DNA of 64,000 nt, taken from positions 40,317-104,316 of the forward strand of contig JAEZFW010000066.1 of NCBI GenBank assembly GCA_023417315.1, read 5' to 3'. The notes under the pieces are model-generated. The model did no database searches, was not told the DNA's origin, and saw nothing but the letters and a program-made list of their open reading frames with translations. This DNA is from Pseudomonadota bacterium. GTDB taxonomy: Bacteria > Pseudomonadota > Gammaproteobacteria > Steroidobacterales > Steroidobacteraceae. The translations under genes were made by a program, and so were the position numbers. Positions 6,755-15,691 of the stretch are shown one piece after another; the first letter of the stretch is position 1; each line of letters starts with the position of its first letter.

Positions 6755-9415
6755 CTACCAAGACTTGCGCAGACTCACTGCAATCAGGCGACCCAGAGGG
6801 CTCGCCGATTGAGGATCGTAACTGCCTGCAATGTTCACGAACGGCGGCTCTTCGTCCGCAACATTCTGAACGTCGAGGGCGACCGAGAGGCCATCCGAGA
6901 ACACTCCGAGGTCATAGCCCACGTGCACATCGACGGTCGTGTAGGAATCGATGCTGCGCACCGGCGTGACGCCCGTCTGCTCGTAGTCGCCTGTGTAGTT
7001 CACGAACGCGAGTGCGCTCAGCGATTCCCCGCGCCAACCGATCTCACCGCGTGCACGGAAGCTTTGCGGGAAGTTGAGCGTATTCAATACATCCACTTCC
7101 GGTGCGCCTGGGGCAGCCGCGGTCGTGAGATCCGTGAAGTACGTGGCGTTAAGGGCAACAGTCAGTTGGCCCGATCCGACTGACCACGCGTTGCTGACCG
7201 CCGCGTCGATTCCTTTCGCGATCGTTTGACCGAGATTCTGTCGACGGCCGTCCTGGATGTAAGTGACCAGTGCAGCGTTGATGGGCGAGTTGATCGGCAA
7301 GCCCGAGGCGAGCAGGTCGTTGACCTGTTGCGGCGTGGGATCGAGCGTTCGATAGGGTGCATAGATCGGATTTGTCAAAAGGCCAGCGGTGCCGCGCAAC
7401 GCGAGAATCTGATTTTCGTAATCGATATCGAAGTACGTGAGCGATGCTCGCAGGTCTGGGAGCGCATTAGGCGTAATCTCGATCCCCGCCGACCAGGTCG
7501 TCGCTTCCTCCGCCTTCACGTCGGGGTTGCCGCCTGCGATGCCGATGCCGAAGCACGTCGCAGCCGGCGCACGATGCGCGCAGGGAAGGGTATCGCCATA
7601 CAGCCCGTACCCGCCCGAACGTGGATCGTTCTCGGCAAGGCCCGGTGCGCGGAACGAAGTGCCCCAGCTTCCGCGCAGCGAGATCGAAGAAGACGGACGC
7701 CAGTTCAATCCGACTTTCGGATTGAAGGTGTCGCCGAAGTCGCTGTACTCCTCGTACCGTCCGGCAATCGACAGATCGAGATGGTGCCCACCCTCCTGGC
7801 CGATGATGGGCACAAATGCTTCTGCGAATACCGCCGTCACATCGCGAGAGATATCGCTCGGGACCAACACCGGTGCGACAGTTGAACCGGACTTCAGCAG
7901 GCCTCCGAGACTCTCCTCGCGATACTCCGCGCCAACCGCGAGGCGCACTTCACCGCTCCCTAACGTGAACAGGCCGCCATCCGCCTGCACGCCGACGACA
8001 CTCAGCTCAGTGTCGCCTTGGATGACGAACTGACCATTGCGAATTGCGGCGACGGTGGCGGGATTCGAGATGCCGCCAGGCCCGAAGGGATTGAATGCCT
8101 GGCTAGGATCGGGATTGGCGAGTGCTGCATTGATGCCACCCGCGGTTGTATTCAAGTTCTGCGTGCGACGCACTTCGTCTTCGCTGCGCCCATGCGAGAC
8201 GTAAGCCTCTCCCTCCCAATCGCCACCAAGACCGAAGCGCGCGCCCAGCACCGCTTGCCACGACTGTGCCTCGCCGGGGTTCTCAGGCAATCCGCCATCG
8301 TTTGCGAAGTCGTACTGCACAGTGATGGGTCCTGTCCCGCCCGTCGGGTTCACGTAGAACGGATTCGCAGTCGTTACGTTGAGGTTCGATGTGACCTGTG
8401 AGTCGCGCAACGAGAAGGTCCGACGCGAGAAGAAGCCTTCTGCGAACAGCGAGACCGAGTCACTCAGTTCCTGTTCGACCGAGAGAAAACCATTCGTACG
8501 TTCCAGATCCGGGATGATGTCTCCACGCTTCAGGTTGTCGCACAGGTTTCGCGTGTTCGCGGTGAACGATGCCGGAGTGAGATTCGTGCCGTTCGAGCTC
8601 GCCGGAATCGCATAAGGCACGCCACCGACGAGGATCGTGCCCGGTGCGCATTGTTGCGATCGAAAGTCGCTCCCGCCGGCGCTACGGAGATCCGAGGTGT
8701 AGAAATCGCGATCTGTGCCCTCGAGTGCGCTGTGGTAGGTGTGCTCGATCGCTGCAGTCACGTGACCGGATTGCCAGCTAAAGCCTCCGATCTGCCCGAC
8801 CGACCAGTCGTGGTAGCCATCCGCGGCGCCGTATCGTGCGGATGTTTCCGCACCTTCGAACGAGCGGCGGGGCACGAGATTGACGACACCGGTGATCGCA
8901 TCGGAGCCATAGATGGCCGAGCCTCCATCCGCTACGACTTCGAGACGCTCGACAGCTATCGTCGGGATCACCGATGCGTCAGTGAACTGACCTTGCGTGC
9001 CTGCAGGCGGCATGCGCCGCCCGCCGAGCAACAGCAACGTCGCGTTCGAGCCGATGCCGCGCAGGTTCACTGCAATTCCGCGCGTGACGTTCGCTGCGCC
9101 GTTCTGTGCGCTGGATCCGGTCTCGGAAGCACCGAGACCGACGATCTGAGGAAGGCGTCTGATCAGATCGCCGGTGCTCGGTGCGCCGGTCTCCACGATC
9201 ACTTCGCGATCGAGTGCGATGACATTCGAGCCGGTCGGCTCGACGCCACGGATGCGACTGCCGGTGATGATGACCTCGGTCGGTTCCTCGGCACCTTGTG
9301 TTTGGCTCATCGCGCCAGGCGCAAGCGCGAGCGCGCTCGTCCCCAACGCGGCGGCGATGCTCAAGCGCAGGGCGAGAGAGCGGGTGATCTGAGCGGGACC
9401 TCGACTGGCGTTCAT
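6755..9415 (-). CDS. TonB-dependent receptor, large (ITGSRIRG) subclass
   Basis: Outer-membrane receptor of 886 residues. ATG 9415 follows an AAAGGGGATAAAG ribosome-binding site. The signal peptide ends near GAMSQTQG. The TonB box region is PTEVIITGSRIRGVEPTGSN. The plug carries NLRGIGSNATLLLLGGRRM, SVIPTIAVERLEVVADGG and AIYGSDAITGVVNLV, a subclass common in sphingomonads and related degraders. The barrel ends VSLRKSW. It is divergent from the tannase-like esterase operon across about 230 bp and followed by the tandem-HTH LysR gene. It probably imports a product of, or substrate for, the exported esterases next door; the ligand itself is not identifiable. Confidence 0.93.
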   Translation of the reverse strand: MNASRGPAQITRSLALRLSIAAALGTSALALAPGAMSQTQGAEEPTEVIITGSRIRGVEPTGSNVIALDREVIVETGAPSTGDLIRRLPQIVGLGASETGSSAQNGAANVTRGIAVNLRGIGSNATLLLLGGRRMPPAGTQGQFTDASVIPTIAVERLEVVADGGSAIYGSDAITGVVNLVPRRSFEGAETSARYGAADGYHDWSVGQIGGFSWQSGHVTAAIEHTYHSALEGTDRDFYTSDLRSAGGSDFRSQQCAPGTILVGGVPYAIPASSNGTNLTPASFTANTRNLCDNLKRGDIIPDLERTNGFLSVEQELSDSVSLFAEGFFSRRTFSLRDSQVTSNLNVTTANPFYVNPTGGTGPITVQYDFANDGGLPENPGEAQSWQAVLGARFGLGGDWEGEAYVSHGRSEDEVRRTQNLNTTAGGINAALANPDPSQAFNPFGPGGISNPATVAAIRNGQFVIQGDTELSVVGVQADGGLFTLGSGEVRLAVGAEYREESLGGLLKSGSTVAPVLVPSDISRDVTAVFAEAFVPIIGQEGGHHLDLSIAGRYEEYSDFGDTFNPKVGLNWRPSSSISLRGSWGTSFRAPGLAENDPRSGGYGLYGDTLPCAHRAPAATCFGIGIAGGNPDVKAEEATTWSAGIEITPNALPDLRASLTYFDIDYENQILALRGTAGLLTNPIYAPYRTLDPTPQQVNDLLASGLPINSPINAALVTYIQDGRRQNLGQTIAKGIDAAVSNAWSVGSGQLTVALNATYFTDLTTAAAPGAPEVDVLNTLNFPQSFRARGEIGWRGESLSALAFVNYTGDYEQTGVTPVRSIDSYTTVDVHVGYDLGVFSDGLSVALDVQNVADEEPPFVNIAGSYDPQSASPLGRLIAVSLRKSW

Positions 9416-9453
9416 CTTTATCCCCTTTGTCGTGATACCGCAGTAGCGGCATG

Positions 9454-9586
9454 CTGTGAATAGTTTGCTATATCAACAATACGCCGACTCACCTGAGCGC
9501 GGAAGATGGGGGCGCCTGTTCTTGACTTGTCGTACCTGCGAGCCGAAGAATGCGGCCGCGATTCGATGGTTTGTTACGCGAACCAT
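9454..9586. promoter_or_regulatory. Divergent promoter region with candidate regulator sites
   Basis: The intergenic region 9416-9643 separates the receptor from the esterase operon. It holds an AT-rich patch with TTTGCTA at 9464-9470, sharing the TAGCAA core (opposite strand) of the sites at 6660 and 17086. It also holds an inverted repeat ATGGTT (9566-9571) / AACCAT (9581-9586) with a 9-base spacer, about 60 bp before the esterase start. Both are plausible LysR-type sites. No clear -35/-10 pair is visible. Confidence 0.35.
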
Positions 9587-9643
9587 ACGAGCTGCTTATG
9601 AGGCCGACACGCCGCTGATATGACAACGATGCGAGGGGGTTCG

Positions 9644-11170
9644 ATGCGAACGAGGACAGCTATGCTCGTCGCACTATTGTTGTGCGGCCATGCGCACGCG
9701 GAGGATGCCGCGTGTAAGCGGCTCGGTTCGCTCGAGCTGCGGGACACGGCGATACTCGCTGCGACTCAGATCGTTCCTTCACCGCAATGGACGATCGAGA
9801 ACGACACGCTTTCGCGCGGTTCGATCAGCGTCACGCAGCGTTTTTGCCGCGTTCGGGCACGCATCGAGAAGGAGATCGAGTTCGAGGTGTGGCTTGCGCA
9901 TCCCGATGATTGGAACGGCAAGCACTTAGGCGTAGGCAACGGCGGCTATGCGGGATTCATCAACTACAGCGGATTGGCGCACGGCTTGCGCCGCGGTTAT
10001 GCGACCTCGTCGACCGACACGGGTCATACAGGCGGACCGATGGATGCTTCATGGGCGCTCGGTCATCGGCAAAGAATCGTCGATTACGGGCATCGCGCAC
10101 AGCATCTGACAGCGCTCGCCACGAAGCAGATCATTGCCGCGTACTACGAGACGGCGCCTCGTTACGCGTACTTCATGGGGTGTTCGAACGGTGGACAGCA
10201 GGGACTGACCGCCGCGCAACGCTATCCGCAGGATTACGACGGCATCGTCTCCGGTGCGCCGGGGACGAACTTCCCAGACATGGCGACGTACGTGATGCTG
10301 AGCGGTCTGCGCGCTGCCAGCGATGCGAGCCTCACGCAACAACAGATGCAGTGGGTCGTGCGGCGCATGGTGAGCGCATGCGATGCCCACGACGGTCTAG
10401 AAGACGATCTCATCGAGCACCCACCCTCTTGCCGTTTCGATTTTGGTTCACTCGAATGCACAGGCGAGCAACGAGGGGAGTGTTTGCAACCATCCCAGGT
10501 TCAGCTAGTACGCGATCTGTACTCGCCGCTGCGCGACAGCACCGGACGGGAGATCTATCCGCCGCCTGCGGTGGGGACATTGCTGCCGGTCACCGAGCTC
10601 GCGCGTCGCGGTAAGTTGGGCGCCGACCTGTATCGCTACGCAATCTTCGAAGATCTGGAGTGGGATCCTGCGACGTTCGTACTCGAACGCGATCTGCCGA
10701 TTGCACGCGAGCGATTGAGCGCACTCATCTCGGACGACCCGGATCTGTCCGAGTTCGCGAAACGTCGTGGTCGCATGATCCTCTACCACGGATGGGATGA
10801 CTCGGGTCCTTCGCCATACAACACGATCGAGTATCAGGAGCGCGTGCGCGAGGTCGTGGGCGCGCGTGAGACAGATGACTTCCTACGTTTGTTCATGGTC
10901 CCCGGTATGTATCACTGCGCCGGCGGGCCTGGACCGAACAGCTTCGGGAACGCAGGCGATCCTCCGGTTCTCGATCCCGATCACGATGTGCTCATGGCAT
11001 TGGAGCGCTGGGTCGAGCAAGGCATTGCACCGGAGCGGATCATCGCGAGCCGCGTGAAGGGTGGGGGCGTCGAGCGCACTCGGCCGCTGTGTCCCTATCC
11101 GGAGCGCGCCCGCTACAAAGGGAAAGGGGATATCGATCGCGCCGAGAACTTCGAGTGTGTGAACCCATGA
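9644..11170 (+). CDS. Tannase/feruloyl-esterase family secreted esterase
   Basis: Secreted carboxylesterase of about 508 residues that should cleave aromatic esters such as gallate, ferulate or related esters. ATG 9644 has GCGAGGGGG directly upstream; ATG codons at 9620 and 9629 are poorer choices. The signal peptide is MRTRTAMLVALLLCGHAHAE. The family's CS-D-HC arrangement is visible: nucleophile Ser181 in GCSNGGQQG with the adjacent Cys, a later Asp region (ILYHGWDDSG), and the His in GMYHCAGG next to its partner Cys. Residues 90-130 (GVGNGGYAGF, TSSTDTGHTG) are typical of the family. It opens a five-gene run. Its products could enter the 4-hydroxybenzoate/protocatechuate route downstream. 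Exact specificity is unknown. Confidence 0.88.
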   Translation: MRTRTAMLVALLLCGHAHAEDAACKRLGSLELRDTAILAATQIVPSPQWTIENDTLSRGSISVTQRFCRVRARIEKEIEFEVWLAHPDDWNGKHLGVGNGGYAGFINYSGLAHGLRRGYATSSTDTGHTGGPMDASWALGHRQRIVDYGHRAQHLTALATKQIIAAYYETAPRYAYFMGCSNGGQQGLTAAQRYPQDYDGIVSGAPGTNFPDMATYVMLSGLRAASDASLTQQQMQWVVRRMVSACDAHDGLEDDLIEHPPSCRFDFGSLECTGEQRGECLQPSQVQLVRDLYSPLRDSTGREIYPPPAVGTLLPVTELARRGKLGADLYRYAIFEDLEWDPATFVLERDLPIARERLSALISDDPDLSEFAKRRGRMILYHGWDDSGPSPYNTIEYQERVREVVGARETDDFLRLFMVPGMYHCAGGPGPNSFGNAGDPPVLDPDHDVLMALERWVEQGIAPERIIASRVKGGGVERTRPLCPYPERARYKGKGDIDRAENFECVNP

Positions 11171-12294
11171 GCGAGGAAGTGCTGCTGTACGCCGTGGGTG
11201 ATGTTGGCCCGAGCCGTCCCGATCCAGACACGCTGTTCGATCTCGCACGTCCGACGCTCGCTGCCGCCGATGTCGCGTTCATGCAGCTCGAGCTACCGAT
11301 CTCCGATCGCGGCGCACGCTTGCCTCAAGTGCGACATACGGATCGCACCTCGCGCACGTCTGCCGCGGCGTTTCGCCGTGCTGGGTTCAGCGTCGTCTCG
11401 TTCGCCAGCAACCACTGCATGGATTGGGGCGCGGATGCGTTGTTCGATACGATCGAAGCACTCCGCGCCGAGGGACTCGCGGTCGTCGGCGTCGGTGCGA
11501 ACATCGCTCAAGCGCGCGAGCCTGCGATCGTTTCTGTGAAGGGTCAACGCATTGCATTTCTCGCGTACAGCTCGATCCTGCCGCTCGGATTCTGGGCAGA
11601 GGAAAATCGACCCGGCTGTGCACCGATGCGCGCCTGGACGTTGTACGAGCAAGTCGAGCACGATCAGCCGGGTACGCCTTGCCGCGTGCACACCTTCGCG
11701 AATCGCGATGATCTGGCGGCGCTTACGGCCGATATTCGCAAAGTCCGCGAGCAAGTGGACTTCGTTGCGGTGTCGTTGCACTGGGGGATCCACTTCGTAC
11801 CCGGTGTCATCGCCGACTACCAGCGCGAGGTCGGCCGCGCCGCAATCGACGCAGGTGCTGACGTCATCCTTGGCCACCACGCGCACATTCTCAAGGGCGT
11901 CGATCTCTATCGAGGCAAGCCGATCATCTACAGCTTGTGCAACTTCGCGATGGATCTGCACATGGACGAGAAGCATGCCAAGAGCAAAGGCTTCCGCGAG
12001 ATTCAGAAGCTGCATCCCGAGTGGGAACCGAACTTCGATATCACGTACAACTTTCCGCCTGACTCGCGTCACAGTGTGATCGTGAAGTGCGTGCTGCGCG
12101 CGGGCGCGCCGGCACGGATCAGTTTACTGCCAGTGCACATTGGACCGATGTCGCAGCCGGAGGTGCTCCGTGCAAGCGATCCACGATTCGGCGAAGTCCG
12201 CGCGTACCTGGAACGCTACACAGCGAGCCAAGGGCTGAACGCACGCTACCACGTCGACGACGATGAGCTACGCCTCGAAGCAGGAGACCCATGA
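11167..12294 (+). CDS. CapA/PgsA-like metallophosphoesterase-fold protein
   Basis: Protein of 375 residues starting at ATG 11167, overlapping the esterase stop as ATGA. It has the CapA-family calcineurin-like fold motifs: VGDVGPSRPDPD near the N-terminus, QLELPI, SFASNHCMDWG, SLHWG and LGHHAHILKGVDLYRGKPI. These should bind a dinuclear metal site. CapA proteins are best known from poly-gamma-glutamate and capsule synthesis, but no capsule genes are here and this protein lacks a signal peptide or membrane anchor. A paralogue with the same layout sits in the minus-strand operon (42062-43153). I infer a cytoplasmic hydrolase role linked to the catabolic clusters; the substrate is unknown. Confidence 0.8.
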   Translation: MSEEVLLYAVGDVGPSRPDPDTLFDLARPTLAAADVAFMQLELPISDRGARLPQVRHTDRTSRTSAAAFRRAGFSVVSFASNHCMDWGADALFDTIEALRAEGLAVVGVGANIAQAREPAIVSVKGQRIAFLAYSSILPLGFWAEENRPGCAPMRAWTLYEQVEHDQPGTPCRVHTFANRDDLAALTADIRKVREQVDFVAVSLHWGIHFVPGVIADYQREVGRAAIDAGADVILGHHAHILKGVDLYRGKPIIYSLCNFAMDLHMDEKHAKSKGFREIQKLHPEWEPNFDITYNFPPDSRHSVIVKCVLRAGAPARISLLPVHIGPMSQPEVLRASDPRFGEVRAYLERYTASQGLNARYHVDDDELRLEAGDP

Positions 12295-14348
12295 GATTTC
12301 GCAACCCGATCGTTTGCGCGGGCATCCTCTGCAGAATGCTCGCCGGAGGCGTACTCGCACTTGGTTCGTTCACCGCGCACGGCGAGCTCGTCGAGCTCGA
12401 GGTCCGCTCTAAACAGGTTGCCTTCGAGGGCCGGCAGTTCGGCGCGGCGGGGGCGTACGAAGTGGTCCGCGGTGTCGCACGCTTCCGCGTCGATCCGCGC
12501 GTGCCCGTCAACGCAGGGCTCGTCAACATCCATCGCGCACCCCTCGCGGAGGACGGACGCGTCGCATTCGACACCGATGTGCTGATTCTCAAGCCCGTCG
12601 ACATTCAACGAGGAAATGGTCGGCTCGTTTACGAGATGGTGAATCGTGGACGGCCGCTCGGGTTGTCATTGCTCAATCGCGTGCAGCCCGGATCAGGACG
12701 AGGCGATTTTCTGACCGCGGCAGAGGCGGGCGATGGTCTGTTGCTCGAGGCGGGCTACATCTATGTCATGAGCGGTTGGCAGGCCGAATACCCGGTGCAG
12801 GACGCGCCGGCGATGGCGGTCGCGCTGGGCAGCCGACTACCGCGTAAGCAGGACGACGGCGTGCTGAGCGCGCGCTTGCCGATCGCTCGCGAACGCGATG
12901 GCACCCATTTCGTTGCGAAGACGCGCGAGCAGTTCTTCGATGTCGGTGCTGCTCCAAGCTTCATCGGTTATCTCACGTACCCCGCCGCCGATCTCAATGC
13001 GGGCGCCAAGCTCACGACCCGAGAGCTCGATGGGGATGCGCCACGGATCATCCCGGCTACGAGCTGGCGCTATCTGGATCCTTGGCGCATCGAGGTGACG
13101 AAGCCTCAAGGCGCGAGTGCGGGCGCAGTCTATGAGCTCGTGTACGACGCGAAGGATCCCGTCGTCTATGGATTGGCACTCGCCTCGATGCGCGATGTCG
13201 TCTCATTCCTGCGCTATAGCAAGGCGGCCGACAATCCCCTGCGTGCGCTCGATCGCCCACTCATCGAACATACGATCGGGCTCGGCGCATCGCAGACGGG
13301 TCGCACGCTCAAGGAGCTGATCGGTGAGTTCAACGACGATGAGGCACGGCGGACCGTCCTCGATGGTGCATTCATCTTGATCTCAGGAGCAGGTCGCAAC
13401 TCGATCAACTCGGCGTTCGCGCGGCCCGGACTCAAGGATGCACAACACACGAGCTGGGGGCTGCACGGCGATGAGTTCGCGTTCAGCTATCCCGTGACGT
13501 ACGACGCGCTCAGCCGTCGCTCGGACGGCGTGCTCGCACGCTGTGAGGCCACGCGCACCTGTCCGCGCGTCATGCACCTCGATTCGGAGAACGAGCTGTG
13601 GCATGGCGGGACGCTCACCTATGTCGACACGAGCGGCCGCGACATGATGATGCCGGATAACGTGCGTGTGTTCGCGTTCGCGGGCACCGAGCACAGCGCG
13701 GCGCCGCGCGCAGGAGCGATACCGCCGATCTGTGCGGCACCCGGTCCGTCGGCCATCGAGTGGGCGAGCTTTGCGCGCGCGTTGTTCCTCGCGCTCGATC
13801 GTTGGATCGTTCACAACGACCCCCCACCTGCCAGCCGTTATCCCACCGTCGCGCGTGGCGAGCTCGTTGCGCGTGACAAGTATGCGTTCCCGCGCCTACC
13901 CGAGGTGAAGTACGGCGGCGCGTTCTCGACGAAGCGCTACTACGACTTCAGCCAACAGCCGCCGCATCCGATCGCGGACTATCCATCGCTCGTTCCGCAA
14001 GTCGATGCGGACGGACAGATGATCGGCGGCGTGCGACATCCATTCGTCACTGTACCGCTCGCGACGAATGCGGGTTGGAACGTGCGCAAGCCTGGTTTCG
14101 GGGAAGGCGATCTGTGCATGGCGAGCGGGTTGTCGATCCCGTTCCCCGCCACCAGAGGCGAGCGAGCTGCGCGAAAAGATCCTCGCGCAGCAATCGAAGA
14201 ACGCTACGACTCGCAAGCAGCTTATGTGCAAGCGGTTTCGGAAGCTGCTCGCCAACTGGTGAGCGAGGGTCTGATGCTTGCGAAGGACGCCGACGTCATC
14301 ATCGCGGAAGCGGGCACTCGCTACCGCAAAGTCCGGGAGCGAGAGTGA
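12291..14348 (+). CDS. Exported alpha/beta-hydrolase domain protein (Abhydrolase_10-like)
   Basis: Exported protein of 685 residues with a signal peptide ending near FTAHGEL. The start overlaps the CapA stop as ATGA. It resembles the large Abhydrolase_10 type found near receptors and esterases in degraders. The nucleophile motif is GLGASQTGRTLKE. Other conserved stretches are YEMVNRGRP, MSGWQAEY and HLDSENELWHG, and the C-terminal part has FVTVPLATNAGWN. Within this operon it follows a tannase-like esterase and a CapA-like protein and precedes a transporter. It probably cleaves an ester or lactone outside the cytoplasm. Substrate not known; family assignment from the motifs is fairly secure. 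Confidence 0.8.
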   Translation: MRFRNPIVCAGILCRMLAGGVLALGSFTAHGELVELEVRSKQVAFEGRQFGAAGAYEVVRGVARFRVDPRVPVNAGLVNIHRAPLAEDGRVAFDTDVLILKPVDIQRGNGRLVYEMVNRGRPLGLSLLNRVQPGSGRGDFLTAAEAGDGLLLEAGYIYVMSGWQAEYPVQDAPAMAVALGSRLPRKQDDGVLSARLPIARERDGTHFVAKTREQFFDVGAAPSFIGYLTYPAADLNAGAKLTTRELDGDAPRIIPATSWRYLDPWRIEVTKPQGASAGAVYELVYDAKDPVVYGLALASMRDVVSFLRYSKAADNPLRALDRPLIEHTIGLGASQTGRTLKELIGEFNDDEARRTVLDGAFILISGAGRNSINSAFARPGLKDAQHTSWGLHGDEFAFSYPVTYDALSRRSDGVLARCEATRTCPRVMHLDSENELWHGGTLTYVDTSGRDMMMPDNVRVFAFAGTEHSAAPRAGAIPPICAAPGPSAIEWASFARALFLALDRWIVHNDPPPASRYPTVARGELVARDKYAFPRLPEVKYGGAFSTKRYYDFSQQPPHPIADYPSLVPQVDADGQMIGGVRHPFVTVPLATNAGWNVRKPGFGEGDLCMASGLSIPFPATRGERAARKDPRAAIEERYDSQAAYVQAVSEAARQLVSEGLMLAKDADVIIAEAGTRYRKVRERE

Positions 14349-15691
14349 TGGCGCCGCTTGAAGAGGCGGATGTCGGGAGGCGCGTCGAGCGCAAGCTCTT
14401 GCTGCGCATCGCGAGCCTGGTCTTTCTACTGTATTTCTCGTTCGCAATCGATCGCGGCAACATCGGATTCGCCGCCCTGCAGATGAACGCCGCCTTGGGC
14501 TTGAGCGCCGAGGTGTTTGGCTTCGGCTCGGGCTTGTTCACGCTGGCCTATTTGCTCTTCCAAGCGCCGAATGCCGAGATGTTGCGTCGACTCGGCCCGC
14601 GGCGCGGATTCGCACTCGTCGCATGCGGGTGGGGCCTCGTGTCGACATCTACTGCGTTCGTTCCCGATCAGACCTGGTTTCTCGTGAATCGCTTTGCGCT
14701 CGGCGTATCCGAAGCAGGCTTCCACGCATTCATCATCTATTACATCAGCACGATCTTTCCGCAACGCATCTGCGGGTTCGCGGTCGGGATCAGCTTCGTC
14801 GCTGTGCCGTTCTCCATGATCGTGGCCTCTCCGCTCTCAGGCGTGCTGCTCGACGTCGAGTGGGGCACGTTCGCCGGGTGGCAGTCGCTCTTCATCATAG
14901 AAGGCGTGCCATCGATCCTGCTCGGTCTTTTGTGCCTGAAGCTCGTTCCGGATACGGTCCGTGACATGCGTTTCCTCTCGCCGGCGGAGCGCTCCTGGCT
15001 CGAGCAAGAGCTCGGTGAGATGGAAACCCGCTCTGCTCAAGCGAGCCTCGGTGCGAATATCGTCCGAGTGCTCGCGAATCCCGTCGTCTGGGCACTCGGG
15101 CTCGTATTGCTGACGATGGTGCTCGCGGTGAACGTCATGACGATCTGGATGCCGCTCATGATTCGTCAGGTGTCGGGGGCGGGGAATCTCACCGTAGGGG
15201 TGCTCAACAGCTTGCCGTGGATCGCGTTCAGCATCGGCTGCGTACTCGCGAGCCGGATGTCGGACAAAGCGAGTAATCGCGCGACTCCGCTACGCGCCTC
15301 CGTCGCGCTCGCTACGGTCGGCTTTCTGGTGTGCGCCGCCCTTCAAGAGGTCAACACACCGTTTGCGTTCGCAATGTTCCTACTGGCGTGCGTGGGCGCC
15401 GGTGGGGCCCAAGGCAGTTTCTGGGCGCTCGCAATGTCGTTGATGAGCGGGGTCACGGCCGCAGCCGCATTCGCGATGATCACGGTGATCGGCAATGGCT
15501 CAGGGGTCATCGCACATCCCTTGATCGGCCGCATGCACGATGCGACGGGCTCATTCAGCGGTGTGGTGTGGACGCTAGCCGCGTTCTACGTCGCCGCGTT
15601 CGGTGTCCTGCATTGGATCGTGAGGAGACGTCATCCACTTCGGAGCGATGGCAGCGCTCCTCTGCAGCGCGATGCCGTGGAGGAGCGATGA
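14348..15691 (+). CDS. MFS transporter, anion:cation symporter type
   Basis: Inner-membrane transporter of 447 residues with about twelve hydrophobic segments. The start ATG 14348 overlaps the previous stop as TGATG. The N-terminal signature FSFAIDRGNIGFAALQMNAA is typical of the ACS family (hexuronate, phthalate and tartrate porters). Amphipathic loops such as LRRLGPRRGF and the central loop LSPAERSWLEQELGEMETR also fit. It sits behind two exported hydrolases, so it probably takes their carboxylate product through the inner membrane. A second transporter of the same type lies at 47826. Confidence 0.88.
   Translation: MAPLEEADVGRRVERKLLLRIASLVFLLYFSFAIDRGNIGFAALQMNAALGLSAEVFGFGSGLFTLAYLLFQAPNAEMLRRLGPRRGFALVACGWGLVSTSTAFVPDQTWFLVNRFALGVSEAGFHAFIIYYISTIFPQRICGFAVGISFVAVPFSMIVASPLSGVLLDVEWGTFAGWQSLFIIEGVPSILLGLLCLKLVPDTVRDMRFLSPAERSWLEQELGEMETRSAQASLGANIVRVLANPVVWALGLVLLTMVLAVNVMTIWMPLMIRQVSGAGNLTVGVLNSLPWIAFSIGCVLASRMSDKASNRATPLRASVALATVGFLVCAALQEVNTPFAFAMFLLACVGAGGAQGSFWALAMSLMSGVTAAAAFAMITVIGNGSGVIAHPLIGRMHDATGSFSGVVWTLAAFYVAAFGVLHWIVRRRHPLRSDGSAPLQRDAVEER

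Noticed and set aside
8651..9463. 270-codon plus-strand frame opposite a receptor
   Set aside because: Antisense to the well-supported receptor N-terminus and without recognisable motifs.
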